From positions 1,612,001 through 1,676,000 of the forward strand of contig NZ_JAHFVL010000001.1 in the NCBI RefSeq assembly GCF_018599185.1: a stretch of 64,000 nt of DNA, written 5' to 3'. Within the stretch, counting starts at the first letter, position 1; each line of letters begins with the position of its first letter. Origin of the DNA: Rhodanobacter sp. LX-99. Its GTDB lineage: Bacteria; Pseudomonadota; Gammaproteobacteria; Xanthomonadales; Rhodanobacteraceae. The notes below the pieces were generated by a model. The model ran no database searches, was not told the DNA's origin, and was given only the letters and a program-made list of their open reading frames with translations. Shown piece after piece: positions 19,564 through 28,356 of the stretch. The position numbers and the translations under genes were made by a program.

Positions 19564-20607
19564 ATGGCCGACATCGCCATCCGCCACGACTGGAGCCGCG
19601 CCGAGGTGGCCGCGCTGTTCGCGCTGCCGTTCAACGAGCTGCTGCATCGCGCGCATACGGTGCACCGCGAGCACCACGACCCGAACGCAGTGCAGGTGTC
19701 GACCCTGCTGTCGATCAAGACCGGCGGCTGTCCCGAGGATTGCGCCTACTGCCCGCAGGCGGCGCGCTACGACACCGGCGTGGCCGCGCAGAAGCTGATG
19801 GACATCGACGCCGTGCTGGAACGCGCCCGCGCCGCCAAGGCCGCCGGCGCCAGCCGTTTCTGCATGGGCGCGGCCTGGCGCGGCCCGAAGGACCGCGACA
19901 TTCCGAAAGTCGCCGCGATCGTGCGCGCGGTGAAGGAGCTGGGCCTGGAAACCTGCGCCACCCTGGGCCTGCTCGGCGACGGCCATGCACAGGCATTGAA
20001 GGACGCCGGCCTCGACTACTACAACCACAACATCGACACCGCGCCGGAGTTCTACGGCGAGATCATCCACACCCGCGAATACCGCAACCGCCTGGAAACC
20101 CTGGAGCAGGTGCGCGACGCCGGCCTGAAGACCTGCTGCGGCGGCATCGTCGGCATGGGCGAGACGCGCGAGCAGCGCGCCGGCCTGCTGCAGGCGCTGG
20201 CCAACCTGCCCGAACACCCGCAATCGGTGCCGATCAACCGGCTGGTGCCGGTGCCCGGCACGCCGCTGGGCGACGCCGAGCCGCTCGACCCGTTCGAATT
20301 CGTGCGCGTGATCGCGGTGGCACGCATCCTGATGCCGTTGTCGATCGTGCGCCTGTCCGCCGGCCGCCAGCAGATGGACGATGCGGTGCAGGCACTGTGC
20401 TTCTTCGCCGGCGCCGGCTCGATCTTCTACGGCGAGAAACTGCTGACCACCGGCAACCCGGACGTGGAGGCGGACCGCGCGCTGTTCCGCCGGCTCGACC
20501 TGCATCCGCTGGAAGTCGTCGAGCAGGCCGGCACGGCGCACGCCGACATCCTCGAAAGCGGCACTGCCGGCTGCGGACAAGGCTGTGGCTGCAGTGCGGC
20601 GGCCTGA
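19564..20607 (+). CDS. bioB: Biotin synthase
   Basis: Radical-SAM enzyme (347 aa) that inserts sulfur into dethiobiotin. The [4Fe-4S]/SAM motif is [12 protein letters not shown] (C56, C60, C63); [15 protein letters not shown] and ETCATLGLL carry further cluster ligands. The start at 19564 has AGGGAG about ten bases upstream; a longer frame from 19504 would add 20 residues without homology and would begin inside the operator. The C-terminus ends in a Gly/Cys-rich segment ([12 protein letters not shown]). It is the first gene of bioB-bioF-trhO-bioH-bioC. Confidence 0.97.
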   Translation: MADIAIRHDWSRAEVAALFALPFNELLHRAHTVHREHHDPNAVQVSTLLSIKTGGCPEDCAYCPQAARYDTGVAAQKLMDIDAVLERARAAKAAGASRFCMGAAWRGPKDRDIPKVAAIVRAVKELGLETCATLGLLGDGHAQALKDAGLDYYNHNIDTAPEFYGEIIHTREYRNRLETLEQVRDAGLKTCCGGIVGMGETREQRAGLLQALANLPEHPQSVPINRLVPVPGTPLGDAEPLDPFEFVRVIAVARILMPLSIVRLSAGRQQMDDAVQALCFFAGAGSIFYGEKLLTTGNPDVEADRALFRRLDLHPLEVVEQAGTAHADILESGTAGCGQGCGCSAAA

Positions 20608-21823
20608 CCTGCTCGAACGCATGGCCGTCCAGACGGCCGAACGTTCCCGCACCAACCTGTTGCGCCGGCTGCGCACGATCGACCACGCCGACGGCCCGTG
20701 GCTGGAAAGCGGCAGCCAGCGCCTGCTGTCGTTCTGCAGCAACGACTACCTCGGCCTGGCGCAGCACCCGCAGCTGATCGACGCGCTCACCCGCGCGGCG
20801 CGCGAGGAAGGCGTGGGCAGCACGTCGGCGCACCTGATCTGCGGCCACCGCACCGCGCACGCGGAACTGGAAGAGGCGCTGGCCGCCTGGACCGGACGCG
20901 AGCGCGCGCTGCTGTTCTCCACCGGCTACATGGCCAACCTCGGCGTGCTGCAGGCGCTGCTGGCGCGCGGCGCCCCCGGATCGAGTCCGGAGCAGGCGTT
21001 GTGCGTTCAGGACAAGCTCAACCATGCCTGCCTGCTCGATGGCGCCAGGCTCAGCGGCGCCGAACTGAAGCGTTACCCGCACGCCGACGTGGCCGCCGCG
21101 GCGCGCCAGCTGGCGGCGCATCCCACTGCGGCCGCGCTGCTGGCCACTGACGGCGTGTTCAGCATGGACGGCGACGTCGCGCCGCTGCGCGAGCTGGCGC
21201 AGCTGTGCGCACGCGAACGCGCCACCTTCATGGTCGACGACGCGCACGGCCTCGGCGTGTTCGGCGCGCACGGCGCCGGCAGCCTCAGCGCCGCGAACCT
21301 GGGCCAGGACGACGTGCCGCTGCTGATGGCCACGCTGGGCAAGGCGCTCGGCTGCAGCGGCGCCTTCGTCGCCGGCCCGGCCGCGCTGATCGACGGGCTG
21401 GTGCAGTTCGCGCGCCCGTACATCTACACCACCGCGATGCCGCCGGCGCTGGCCGCCGCCGCGCTCGAGGCGGTGCAATTGGCGCAGTCCGAAGGATGGC
21501 GGCGCGAAAAGCTCGCCGCGCTGATCACCCGCTTCCGCCGCGGTGCCGCCGAACTCGGCCTGCCGCTGGCGGCGTCGGCCAGCGCGATCCAGCCGTTGCT
21601 GCTGGGCAGCGCCGACGCCGCGCTGGCCGCAGCGCAGGCACTCGAACGACAAGGCCTGCTGGTGACCGCGATCCGCCCGCCGACCGTGCCCTCCGGCCAG
21701 GCACGGCTGCGCATCACGCTGTCGGCGGCGCACGAGGAAGCCCACGTCGACCGGCTGCTGGGCGCGCTGGAAACACTGCGTCCGACCGCACCGCGCAAGG
21801 CTCCCTCGGGCGACCACGTATAA
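20594..21823 (+). CDS. bioF: 8-amino-7-oxononanoate synthase
   Basis: PLP-dependent acyl-CoA:alanine condensing enzyme (about 409 aa) of biotin synthesis. [24 protein letters not shown] and the PLP-lysine segment [13 protein letters not shown] are diagnostic. No ATG fits the expected N-terminus; I chose GTG 20594, giving [13 protein letters not shown] 20585 and ATG 20621 are alternatives. The start lies inside the end of bioB, so translation is coupled. The stop codon TAA is embedded in the sequence TATAAT (21819-21824). Confidence 0.93.
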   Translation: MRRPDLLERMAVQTAERSRTNLLRRLRTIDHADGPWLESGSQRLLSFCSNDYLGLAQHPQLIDALTRAAREEGVGSTSAHLICGHRTAHAELEEALAAWTGRERALLFSTGYMANLGVLQALLARGAPGSSPEQALCVQDKLNHACLLDGARLSGAELKRYPHADVAAAARQLAAHPTAAALLATDGVFSMDGDVAPLRELAQLCARERATFMVDDAHGLGVFGAHGAGSLSAANLGQDDVPLLMATLGKALGCSGAFVAGPAALIDGLVQFARPYIYTTAMPPALAAAALEAVQLAQSEGWRREKLAALITRFRRGAAELGLPLAASASAIQPLLLGSADAALAAAQALERQGLLVTAIRPPTVPSGQARLRITLSAAHEEAHVDRLLGALETLRPTAPRKAPSGDHV

Positions 21824-21851
21824 TCGCCGCCTGCTCTGCCGATTCCCCCGC

Positions 21852-22595
21852 ATGTCGATCGTCAACATCTCCGCCTACAAGTTCATCAGCCTGGACGACC
21901 TGCCCGCGCTGCGCGAGCGGCTGTCCGCGCGTTGCGAAGCGCTGGCGCTGAAAGGCACGATCCTGCTCGCGCCGGAAGGCATCAACCTGTTCCTCGCCGG
22001 CAGCCGGTCTCAGATCGACGGCTTCATGGCCACGCTGCACGGCGACCCGCGCTTCGCCGATGTCGCGCCGAAGGAGTCGTTGTCCGACGCGGTGCCGTTC
22101 GGCCGCCTGCGCGTGCGCCTGAAGCGCGAGATCATCACCATGCGCCTGCCCGCGATCCGCCCCGAAGGCGGCCGCGCGCCGGCGGTGGATGCCGCCACCC
22201 TGCAACGCTGGCTGGACCAGGGCCACGACGACGATGGCCGCGAAGTGCTGCTGCTGGACACGCGCAACGACTACGAGACCGATGCCGGCAAGTTCCCGCA
22301 GGCGGTCGACTATCGCCTCGCCAGCTTCACCGGTTTCCCCGCCGCGATCGCCGCCGACCGCGCACGCTACGCGGGCAAGACCGTCGTTTCGTACTGCACC
22401 GGCGGCATCCGCTGCGAGAAGGCCGCGCTGCACATGCAGGAGCTCGGCATGCAGCACGTCTACCAGCTCGACGGCGGCATCCTGAAGTACCTCGAACAGA
22501 CCGACGGCGCGCATTGGCAAGGCGACTGCTTCGTGTTCGACGGGCGTGGCGCGGTGGACAAACGACTGCTGCCCGCGCAGGACGCCGGCGTATGA
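21852..22595 (+). CDS. trhO: Short TrhO/YceA-type rhodanese-domain tRNA uridine hydroxylase
   Basis: A 247-residue protein with an N-terminal acylphosphatase-like part ([21 protein letters not shown], near residues 36-56) and a rhodanese domain whose catalytic cysteine lies in [13 protein letters not shown] (C182), the YceA signature. TrhO enzymes hydroxylate U34 of some tRNAs. It is about 100 residues shorter than E. coli TrhO, lacking most of the C-terminal extension. It sits between bioF and bioH, and its stop overlaps the bioH start, so it is co-expressed with biotin genes. Whether it only follows the operon or has a sulfur-related role there is unknown. Confidence 0.88.
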   Translation: MSIVNISAYKFISLDDLPALRERLSARCEALALKGTILLAPEGINLFLAGSRSQIDGFMATLHGDPRFADVAPKESLSDAVPFGRLRVRLKREIITMRLPAIRPEGGRAPAVDAATLQRWLDQGHDDDGREVLLLDTRNDYETDAGKFPQAVDYRLASFTGFPAAIAADRARYAGKTVVSYCTGGIRCEKAALHMQELGMQHVYQLDGGILKYLEQTDGAHWQGDCFVFDGRGAVDKRLLPAQDAGV

Positions 22596-23377
22596 GCCTG
22601 TACGTCGACCGGCGCGGCCGCGGCCCGCTGCCGCTGGTGCTGCTGCACGGCTGGGCCATGCACGGCGGCGTGCTGGCGCCGCTGGTCGAGGCGCTGGAAG
22701 ACCAGTGCACGATGTACGTGGTCGACCTGCCCGGCCACGGCCGCTCGCGCGACTGCCGGCTGCCGCTGGAACCGCGCGCCTGCGCCGCGGCGATCGCCAA
22801 GGTCACGCCGCCGGCGCTCTGGCTGGGCTGGTCGCTGGGCGGCACCATCGCGCTGACCGCCGCGCTGGAGCTGCCGCGACAGGTGCGCGGGCTGGCGATG
22901 CTGTGCGCCACGCCGAAGTTCGTGCGCGACGCCGGCTGGCCGCACGGCGCCGACGGCCCGCTGGTGCACCAGCTGGCCAGCGACCTCGAAACCGACTACC
23001 ACGCCACCATCGAACGCTTTCTGGCGCTGGAGGCAATGGGCAGCGCCGACCCGCGCGGCGAACTGCGCCACCTGCGCGAGCTGGTGTTCGCCCGCGGCGA
23101 GCCCGACCTGCGCGTGCTGCGGGAAGGCATCCGCATCCTGGAAACCAGCGACCGCCGCGCCGGCCTGCCCGACCTCGCCGTGCCCAGCGCCTGGATCAGC
23201 GGCCGCCGCGACCGGCTGGTGCCGCCGCAGGCGATGCAATGGTCGGCCAGCCAATGCGGCGGCAGCTACGACGAAATCCAGCAAGCCGGCCACGCGCCGT
23301 TCTTCGGCCACGCCGACGCGGTGGCGCAGGCGCTGCAGCCGCTGCTGGCGCCCACCCAACTTGAGCAGGCGCGATGA
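22592..23377 (+). CDS. bioH: Pimeloyl-[acyl-carrier protein] methyl ester esterase
   Basis: Alpha/beta hydrolase (261 aa) that removes the methyl group from pimeloyl-ACP methyl ester, ending pimelate synthesis. HGWAMHGGV is the oxyanion region; the triad is Ser81 in GWSLGG, Asp in GRRDRLVP (about 209) and His in AGHAPFFGH (about 237). Start at 22592 set by ATGA overlap with trhO; the stop overlaps bioC. The bioH-bioC adjacency supports the assignment over other hydrolases. Confidence 0.94.
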   Translation: MSLYVDRRGRGPLPLVLLHGWAMHGGVLAPLVEALEDQCTMYVVDLPGHGRSRDCRLPLEPRACAAAIAKVTPPALWLGWSLGGTIALTAALELPRQVRGLAMLCATPKFVRDAGWPHGADGPLVHQLASDLETDYHATIERFLALEAMGSADPRGELRHLRELVFARGEPDLRVLREGIRILETSDRRAGLPDLAVPSAWISGRRDRLVPPQAMQWSASQCGGSYDEIQQAGHAPFFGHADAVAQALQPLLAPTQLEQAR

Positions 23378-24252
23378 GCGACTTCCAACTCGACCCCAAA
23401 CAGGTGCGCCGCCACTTCGGCCGTGCCGCCACCAGCTACGAAAAGCACGACGCGCTGCAGCGCGAGGTGGGCGATGCCCTGCTCGAACGACTGGGCTTCT
23501 ATCTGGAAACCCCGCAGCGCGTGGTCGACGTCGGCGCCGGTACCGGCCGCGGCACCGCGCTGCTGAAGCAGCGCTACCCCAAGGCCGAGGTGATCGCGCT
23601 CGACCTGGCGCTGCCGATGCTGCGCGCGGCGAAACAGCACAACAGCTGGCTGAAGCCGTTCATGCGCGTGTGCGCCGAAGCCACCCACCTGCCGCTGGCC
23701 GACCACAGCGTCGACGTGCTGTATTCCAACCTGTGCTTCCAGTGGGTCGACGACCTGCCCGCGCTGTTCGGCGAATGCATGCGCGTGCTGAAGCCCGGCG
23801 GCTTCATGGCGTTCTCCAGTTTCGGCCCGGACACCTTGAAGGAATTGCGCGCAGCCTGGGCCGAGGCCGACCAGCAACCGCACGTGGGCCGCTTCCTCGA
23901 CATGCACGACGTCGGCGACGCGATGCTCAACGCCGGCCTGCGCGACCCCGTGCTGGACGTGTTCCGCTACACCCTGACCTACAGCGAACCGCGCAAGCTG
24001 CTGGAAGAACTGCAAGGCCTCGGCGCCACCAACGCCGACCGCGCACGCGCACGCGGCCTCACCGGCAAAGGGCGCTACCGGCGCATGCTGGCCGCCTACG
24101 AAGCCATGCGCATGGACGGACGCATCCCGGCCAGCTGGGAAGTGGTCAGCGCGCACGCCTGGGGCCCGCCGGTCGGCCAGCCGCGCCGCGTGCCCGGCGG
24201 CGAAATCGCCAGCTTCTCGATCGACTCGCTGCGCGGCTCGCGGCGGCGCTGA
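23374..24252 (+). CDS. bioC: Malonyl-[acyl-carrier protein] O-methyltransferase
   Basis: SAM-dependent methyltransferase (292 aa) that starts the biotin pathway by methylating malonyl-ACP. VRRHFGRAATSYEKHDALQ at the N-terminus and the SAM loop VVDVGAGTGRGT (about 49-60) are typical BioC, as is the NLCFQWVDDLPALF segment. The ATG overlaps the bioH stop. It is the last gene of the operon and faces a gene on the other strand with 19 bases between; no terminator was found. Confidence 0.95.
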   Translation: MSDFQLDPKQVRRHFGRAATSYEKHDALQREVGDALLERLGFYLETPQRVVDVGAGTGRGTALLKQRYPKAEVIALDLALPMLRAAKQHNSWLKPFMRVCAEATHLPLADHSVDVLYSNLCFQWVDDLPALFGECMRVLKPGGFMAFSSFGPDTLKELRAAWAEADQQPHVGRFLDMHDVGDAMLNAGLRDPVLDVFRYTLTYSEPRKLLEELQGLGATNADRARARGLTGKGRYRRMLAAYEAMRMDGRIPASWEVVSAHAWGPPVGQPRRVPGGEIASFSIDSLRGSRRR

Positions 24253-24271
24253 GCACGCCGACAGGGTGCAG

Positions 24272-25447
24272 TCAGCGTCCCGGCGTATAGGACGCGGGCA
24301 ACATCACGGTGCGGCTGATGTAGTCGTCGCTGGCCAGCACGCGGTCCAGCCGGGTGTTCACGCCGACCATGTGCTGGACCTGTTTCGAGACGTGCGGTTT
24401 GGGCTTGGCGGTGAGCATGTCGTACACCCGGTCGCTGGCCGCATCGGCAACCTTGTCCATGACCATGCCTGCCCCGACCTTGGTGACGATTTCCGCTGCC
24501 ATCGGGGCCGCCACCAGCCTGGTCGCGAGCGGCATGGCGAGCTTTTCCAGCCGGTCGCCCAGCGGGAGGGCCGACACGCCGAGGCCGACGACCGTGGAAG
24601 TCAGCGACTTGCCCAGGCTGTCGCCCTTGGCCACGCCAACGGCGAAAGTCGAGAACGCATTCAGCGGCGTGGTGATCATCAGCAGCACCGGCTTGCTGAT
24701 CGCGGCGCCGCCGGGAGTGAGCTTGGGCATGATCGGGATGGCGCTGACCATGAAGGTCGCGGTGGCCTGCAGCAGGCCGGCGCCGATGCTGCCCGCGTCG
24801 CTCCAGGAAGTGCCCTTCGACAGCACCGAATCCTCATACGCAGCCAGTCCCTTCAGGCCCGAGCCCATCGCGGTGACACCGAGGCCGCCCGCGGCCGACA
24901 TGGAAAGCCAGCCGCCGGTGCCGGCCGCCGTCGCAGCGCCGGCAGCGCCGACACCGGCCGCCCCCGCGGCCGCTCCCGCCGTCGCAACCGATGCGGCAAC
25001 CAGCAACACCGCCGCCGCGCCGTCGCGTACATACCTCGACACGGTCGCCGCGCCGCCGAAGAAGCTGACGTGGTTCTCGATGCTGCTGGCGTTGTCGCGT
25101 GCCACCCGGCGTTTCGTCTCGGCGAGCCTGCCGGTGTACAGGTCCAGTTCGTCTTTCATCTGTACCAGCTGGTTGAAGACGCTCACCCCATCCTGCAGCG
25201 ATGCTCGGGTGAGCAAGTCGTAGGTTTGTTCGGCGCGATGGACCTTTTCCGCATGGAAGTTGCCGAAGTCGATCTCGACGTTGTTGATGTGCGGGCCCAT
25301 CGAGTACCAGGGCGTCTTCTCGGGCACTACATGGGCCCGCTCGTCCATGAGCTGCGCGTAGGCATACTGCTGGCACAGCAGCCACAGCCCCTCCTGCTGC
25401 AGGAACCACTCCTGCCGGCGGGCATCGGCGAATTTCATCCAGGTCAT
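24272..25447 (-). CDS. Unrecognised Gly/Ala-rich membrane-active protein
   Basis: A 391-residue protein I cannot assign. Residues 1-120 are charged and partly helical/coiled-coil-like, with many Gln, Glu and Lys and several Trp. From about 135 comes a long run of Ala, Gly, Val and Thr with GxxxG-type spacing (to about 190), then further hydrophobic stretches at about 230-260 and 265-300 with glycine zippers, and a short polar C-terminus ending in ASYTPGR. There is no signal peptide. Such a layout occurs in pore-forming or translocator-like secreted proteins, but that is inference. The ATG at 25447 has AAGGGAG nine bases upstream. A direct-repeat box (25544-25572) lies about 100 bp upstream. 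No immunity-like partner is adjacent. Confidence 0.8.
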   Translation of the reverse strand: MTWMKFADARRQEWFLQQEGLWLLCQQYAYAQLMDERAHVVPEKTPWYSMGPHINNVEIDFGNFHAEKVHRAEQTYDLLTRASLQDGVSVFNQLVQMKDELDLYTGRLAETKRRVARDNASSIENHVSFFGGAATVSRYVRDGAAAVLLVAASVATAGAAAGAAGVGAAGAATAAGTGGWLSMSAAGGLGVTAMGSGLKGLAAYEDSVLSKGTSWSDAGSIGAGLLQATATFMVSAIPIMPKLTPGGAAISKPVLLMITTPLNAFSTFAVGVAKGDSLGKSLTSTVVGLGVSALPLGDRLEKLAMPLATRLVAAPMAAEIVTKVGAGMVMDKVADAASDRVYDMLTAKPKPHVSKQVQHMVGVNTRLDRVLASDDYISRTVMLPASYTPGR

Positions 25448-25512
25448 GGCGGACGGCTCCCTTGCGAACGGCCCGCACCGCCACCCGGCGGGCGTCGATG
25501 CAGTCGGTGGCC

Positions 25513-25572
25513 ATGCTAGGCAACGGCTGCGCCGGCCGTCACGTCACGAAACGTTACGCAGCCTCACGAAAC
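25513..25572 (-). promoter_or_regulatory. Direct-repeat activator box (TTCGT-N15-TTCGT) and -10-like hexamer
   Basis: On the minus strand GTTTCGTGA occurs twice exactly 20 bases apart (25572-25564 and 25552-25544), giving TTCGT-N15-TTCGT. Twenty-seven bases further is TAGCAT (25518-25513), a 4/6 -10 match, 66 bases before the gene start at 25447. The layout matches the relaxed PIP/hrp-II box consensus (TTCGB-N15-TTCGB) known for HrpX/HrpB-type activators, though spacing to the -10 is a few bases short. Other dimeric activators also use two-turn direct repeats. Confidence 0.45.
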
Positions 25573-25661
25573 CTCACATGCCGCCTCGCCCGCTTTGCGA
25601 AGGCCCAGCCGGCTGCGGGCAAGCCATGTGGCGTCGAGGCCGCGGTGCGATCTCCGGAACG

Positions 25662-25689
25662 AAAAGGCTCCGTGCGAATGCACGGAGCC
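25662..25689 (-). terminator. Rho-independent terminator of the beta-barrel gene
   Basis: Read on the minus strand, GGCTCCGTGC (25689-25680) and GCACGGAGCC (25675-25666) form a perfect 10-bp stem with an ATTC loop, followed by TTTT. It lies 60 bases after the stop of the gene ending at 25749. Confidence 0.88.
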
Positions 25690-25748
25690 GGAGGACCGAG
25701 AGGCTTCACGCAGGCCTCAAAACCGATGCGAGGCCATGGGATGCTTCT

Positions 25749-26576
25749 TCAGAAACTGTATTTCAGCGACGCACCCGCGCCGTAATCCGGACTGCCGTCG
25801 GCGAAGCCGGCGAGGGCGTAGGCCTGCACGCGCAGGCTGTCGTTGAACTTGTGGTTCCAGTAGCCGGCGATCTCGCTCTGCGCGGCACCGGTGTCGGCGA
25901 TCCGCTCGCGATAGTAATAGTAGGCGCCGATGTTGTTGCTGGAATCGAGCTTGTAGTCGGCGCCGATGTTCGCGTTGAAGCCGTTCTTCAGCTGGATGTA
26001 CTGCGAGCTGCCGTACTTCATCCAGCCCACGCCGCCGAATGCGGTCCAGGCGCCGCTGACCTTGTAGGTATCCAGCGAGAGGCCGTAGTCGTTCTTGCCG
26101 GTACCCAGACCCTTGTTCTCGTCGGCGGTGCCGAATTTCACCTTGCCGGTGAGATCCAGGCCGAACGTGCGGTCGGCACTCCCGAACAGCTCGTAGCCGG
26201 CCGACGCCGTGACGTCGCCCAGGCCTGAGGCGGAACCGCTGGTAGTGGTTGGCGTGGGAGTTGCCCCACCGTTGCCATGGCCGCGCCCCTTCGGGTTGCC
26301 GTTCTTCACCTTGCCCACGCCGGGAATCACGTCGCCCGCGCCGCTGATGTTGATGTACGGCACGGTGAGCTTGAACGTCCAGCGATCGGTCTGGTACGCC
26401 GCCGCCACCGGTACCGACCAGATGTCGGTGGTGGTGTCGGTGCCGTACTTGCCGCTGCTGTAATCGGCACCCGCCGAAAGGCTGAACCGGCCGTTGTCCG
26501 TCGTGGCGGCGTGGGCCGCCGGCGCACCGATCAGCAGCATTCCGCCGACGATCATCCAGTGTTGTGGGTTGCGCAT
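25749..26576 (-). CDS. Predicted outer-membrane beta-barrel protein
   Basis: A 275-residue exported protein. The N-terminus has a signal peptide (about residues 1-23, ending AAHA). The mature part is rich in alternating hydrophobic/polar strands with many Tyr, Gly and Asp, and the last residue is Phe in LKYSF, the usual beta-barrel assembly signal. A Gly/Pro/Thr/Asn-rich insertion (about 90-120, with GRGHGNGG) is probably a surface loop. It resembles transporter-like barrels of the phenol-degradation MetA type, but I do not assign a substrate. It follows a secreted Arg-Pro-repeat protein on the same strand, with a hairpin between them and a terminator after it. Confidence 0.8.
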   Translation of the reverse strand: MRNPQHWMIVGGMLLIGAPAAHAATTDNGRFSLSAGADYSSGKYGTDTTTDIWSVPVAAAYQTDRWTFKLTVPYINISGAGDVIPGVGKVKNGNPKGRGHGNGGATPTPTTTSGSASGLGDVTASAGYELFGSADRTFGLDLTGKVKFGTADENKGLGTGKNDYGLSLDTYKVSGAWTAFGGVGWMKYGSSQYIQLKNGFNANIGADYKLDSSNNIGAYYYYRERIADTGAAQSEIAGYWNHKFNDSLRVQAYALAGFADGSPDYGAGASLKYSF

Positions 26577-26605
26577 GAAAGGTTTCCTTGCTTAAAAGAG
26601 GATGG

Positions 26606-26636
26606 CAGCAGGCCCGGCATCACACCGGGCCTGCTG
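26606..26636 (-). repeat. Strong intercistronic hairpin
   Basis: CAGCAGGCCCGG (26606-26617) and CCGGGCCTGCTG (26625-26636) form a perfect 12-bp stem with a 7-base loop between the Arg-Pro-repeat gene and the beta-barrel gene. A TTTT run comes only about eight bases after the stem on the minus strand, so it may attenuate or stabilise rather than fully terminate. Confidence 0.65.
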
Positions 26637-26663
26637 GGACTACCGCATGGGATGAAACCGGAC

Positions 26664-27413
26664 TCAGCCGCCCGGGCGACCCGCATGGTCGGGATGGTCG
26701 GGGCGTTCGGGACGCTCGGGACGATCCGGCCGGCTCGGACGATCAGGGCGATCGACCTTGGCCACATGCTCGGGCTTGCTTGGACGATCGACGCCATGCG
26801 CCTTCGCCAGCTCGACTTTTTCCACATGAACATGCGCATGTCCGTTAGCGGCGGCGCTGCCGACGGCCTTCGGCGAGCGCATCACGTCGCCCAGCTTGAA
26901 ACCGTCGGCCTTGGCAATCTGTCCCCAGCCCTCGCCGGCGGCGCGCTGGGTCAGCACGCCGTTCAGATCGATGCTGGTGCCGTCGGCGAGAACCAGCGTA
27001 CCGCCGTTCAGCGCGGCGGCCAGTTCGGCAGCGGTCGGGTCGGTGATACCGCTCTTGGCGAGAGACGCCTCGGCCAGCGACAGCGCGATCTTCACGTTGC
27101 CGTAGCCCATCTTGCCTGTGGCAGGCGTGAACGTGGTGCTCGTCGTGGTCGTGGTGCCATCGGCATTCGTGGTCACGTCGTCAAGCGTGATCGCGGTGCC
27201 GTCGCGCAGCCCGGTGACCAGCGCCTGTGAATTGGTATCCGAACCGGCGAACTCGGCGAACTCGGTGCTCAGCCGGGTCGACTCGTGATTGGTGGTGCTG
27301 GCGGAAACGGACGTATCGGATGGCGTGGCGGTCTGCGCCATCACCGGTGCGACGGACAGTGCACCGAGTACCGCGATGCAAATCAGCGTGGACTTGAAAT
27401 GCTGGGATTTCAT
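26664..27413 (-). CDS. Secreted protein with C-terminal Arg-Pro repeats
   Basis: A 249-residue exported protein with a signal peptide (about 1-26, ending VMAQ). The central region contains GKMGYGNVKIALSLAEASL and GEGWGQIAKADGFKLGDV, a pattern I have met in uncharacterised exported proteins of beta- and gammaproteobacteria. The last 45 residues are a tandem series of RPxRP/RPD units (RPDRPSRPDRPERPERPD), highly charged and without order. The function is unknown; the tail could bind polyanions or the surface. It is transcribed together with the beta-barrel gene downstream, suggesting a secreted/outer-membrane pair. Confidence 0.78.
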   Translation of the reverse strand: MKSQHFKSTLICIAVLGALSVAPVMAQTATPSDTSVSASTTNHESTRLSTEFAEFAGSDTNSQALVTGLRDGTAITLDDVTTNADGTTTTTSTTFTPATGKMGYGNVKIALSLAEASLAKSGITDPTAAELAAALNGGTLVLADGTSIDLNGVLTQRAAGEGWGQIAKADGFKLGDVMRSPKAVGSAAANGHAHVHVEKVELAKAHGVDRPSKPEHVAKVDRPDRPSRPDRPERPERPDHPDHAGRPGG

Positions 27414-27696
27414 GGGATGGCTCCGAAGGATGCAACGATGGCGGAATGCCTGGCGAGACGACGCGACGTGTTTCTTCCATGCCCCCTGTGTCCATTCACA
27501 TGCAGCGACGTCTCCGCGCGCATCTTTGCGCTACGCATGAACGGCACACAAGCGGCGACGACGCGTCCGTTCAGCATGCATTTCACGCGCTGAACGATGG
27601 CCACCCTTGTTTCGCTCGATTGTGTGAACGGCTCGACATTTGCGGCACTTCGCCGCCCCGCAGGCGCAAATCGAAACTTCTTGCTCCGCTGTCTGC

Positions 27697-28278
27697 CTAG
27701 CGCTGCTCGCCGTACCGGAAACAACCGACGAGGTGATCGTTGACCATGCCGGTCGCCTGCAGCAGCGAATAGCAGATGGTGGTGCCGACGAAACGGAAGC
27801 CACGTTTCTTCAGCGCCTTGCTCATGCGGTCGGACAATGCCGTGCTGGCCGGCACCTCGCCCTGGCTGCGCCAGTGGTTGCGCAGCGGCTTGCCGTCGAC
27901 GAACGACCACAGATAGACGTCCAGACTGCCGAACTCCGCAATCACGTCGAGAGCGGCGATGGCGTTGTCGCGGGCGGCGGAAACCTTCAGCCGGTTGCGG
28001 ATGATGCCCGGGTCGCGCAGCAGCTTTTCCAGTTCGCGGCCGGTCATGGCGGCGACGCGGGAGATATCGAACTGGTGGAAGGCCTTGCGGTAGTTGTCGC
28101 GCTTGGCCAGCACGGTGCGCCAGGACAGGCCGGCCTGGGCGCCTTCGAGGCACAGGAACTCGAACAGCGCGCGGTCGTCGTGCAGCGGCACGCCCCATTC
28201 GGTGTCGTGGTAGTCGCGCATCAGCGGGTCGCCGTTGGCGGCCCAGTGGCAACGTGATGGTTCGGCGGTCTTGGTCAT
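27697..28278 (-). CDS. tag: DNA-3-methyladenine glycosylase I
   Basis: Base-excision repair glycosylase (193 aa) that removes 3-methyladenine from alkylated DNA. The N-terminal RCHWAANGDPLMRDYHDTEW and the C-terminal VNDHLVGCFRY carry the Cys/His zinc ligands typical of Tag; QAGLSWRTVLAKRDNYRKAF is the conserved helix-hairpin-helix region. The ATG at 28278 gives the family N-terminus (MTKTAEPSRC); the longer frame from 28308 starts with TTG. It is a single gene, divergent from an EamA transporter. The 283 bp after it up to the next gene hold no gene I can support. Confidence 0.93.
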   Translation of the reverse strand: MTKTAEPSRCHWAANGDPLMRDYHDTEWGVPLHDDRALFEFLCLEGAQAGLSWRTVLAKRDNYRKAFHQFDISRVAAMTGRELEKLLRDPGIIRNRLKVSAARDNAIAALDVIAEFGSLDVYLWSFVDGKPLRNHWRSQGEVPASTALSDRMSKALKKRGFRFVGTTICYSLLQATGMVNDHLVGCFRYGEQR

Positions 28279-28356
28279 GATGGCGGATGGTCGTACGGTG
28301 CCGCACAACGTAACCGACCCCGCTAGACTTGTCGCCCCGTCCTGCTCCGGTTTCCC

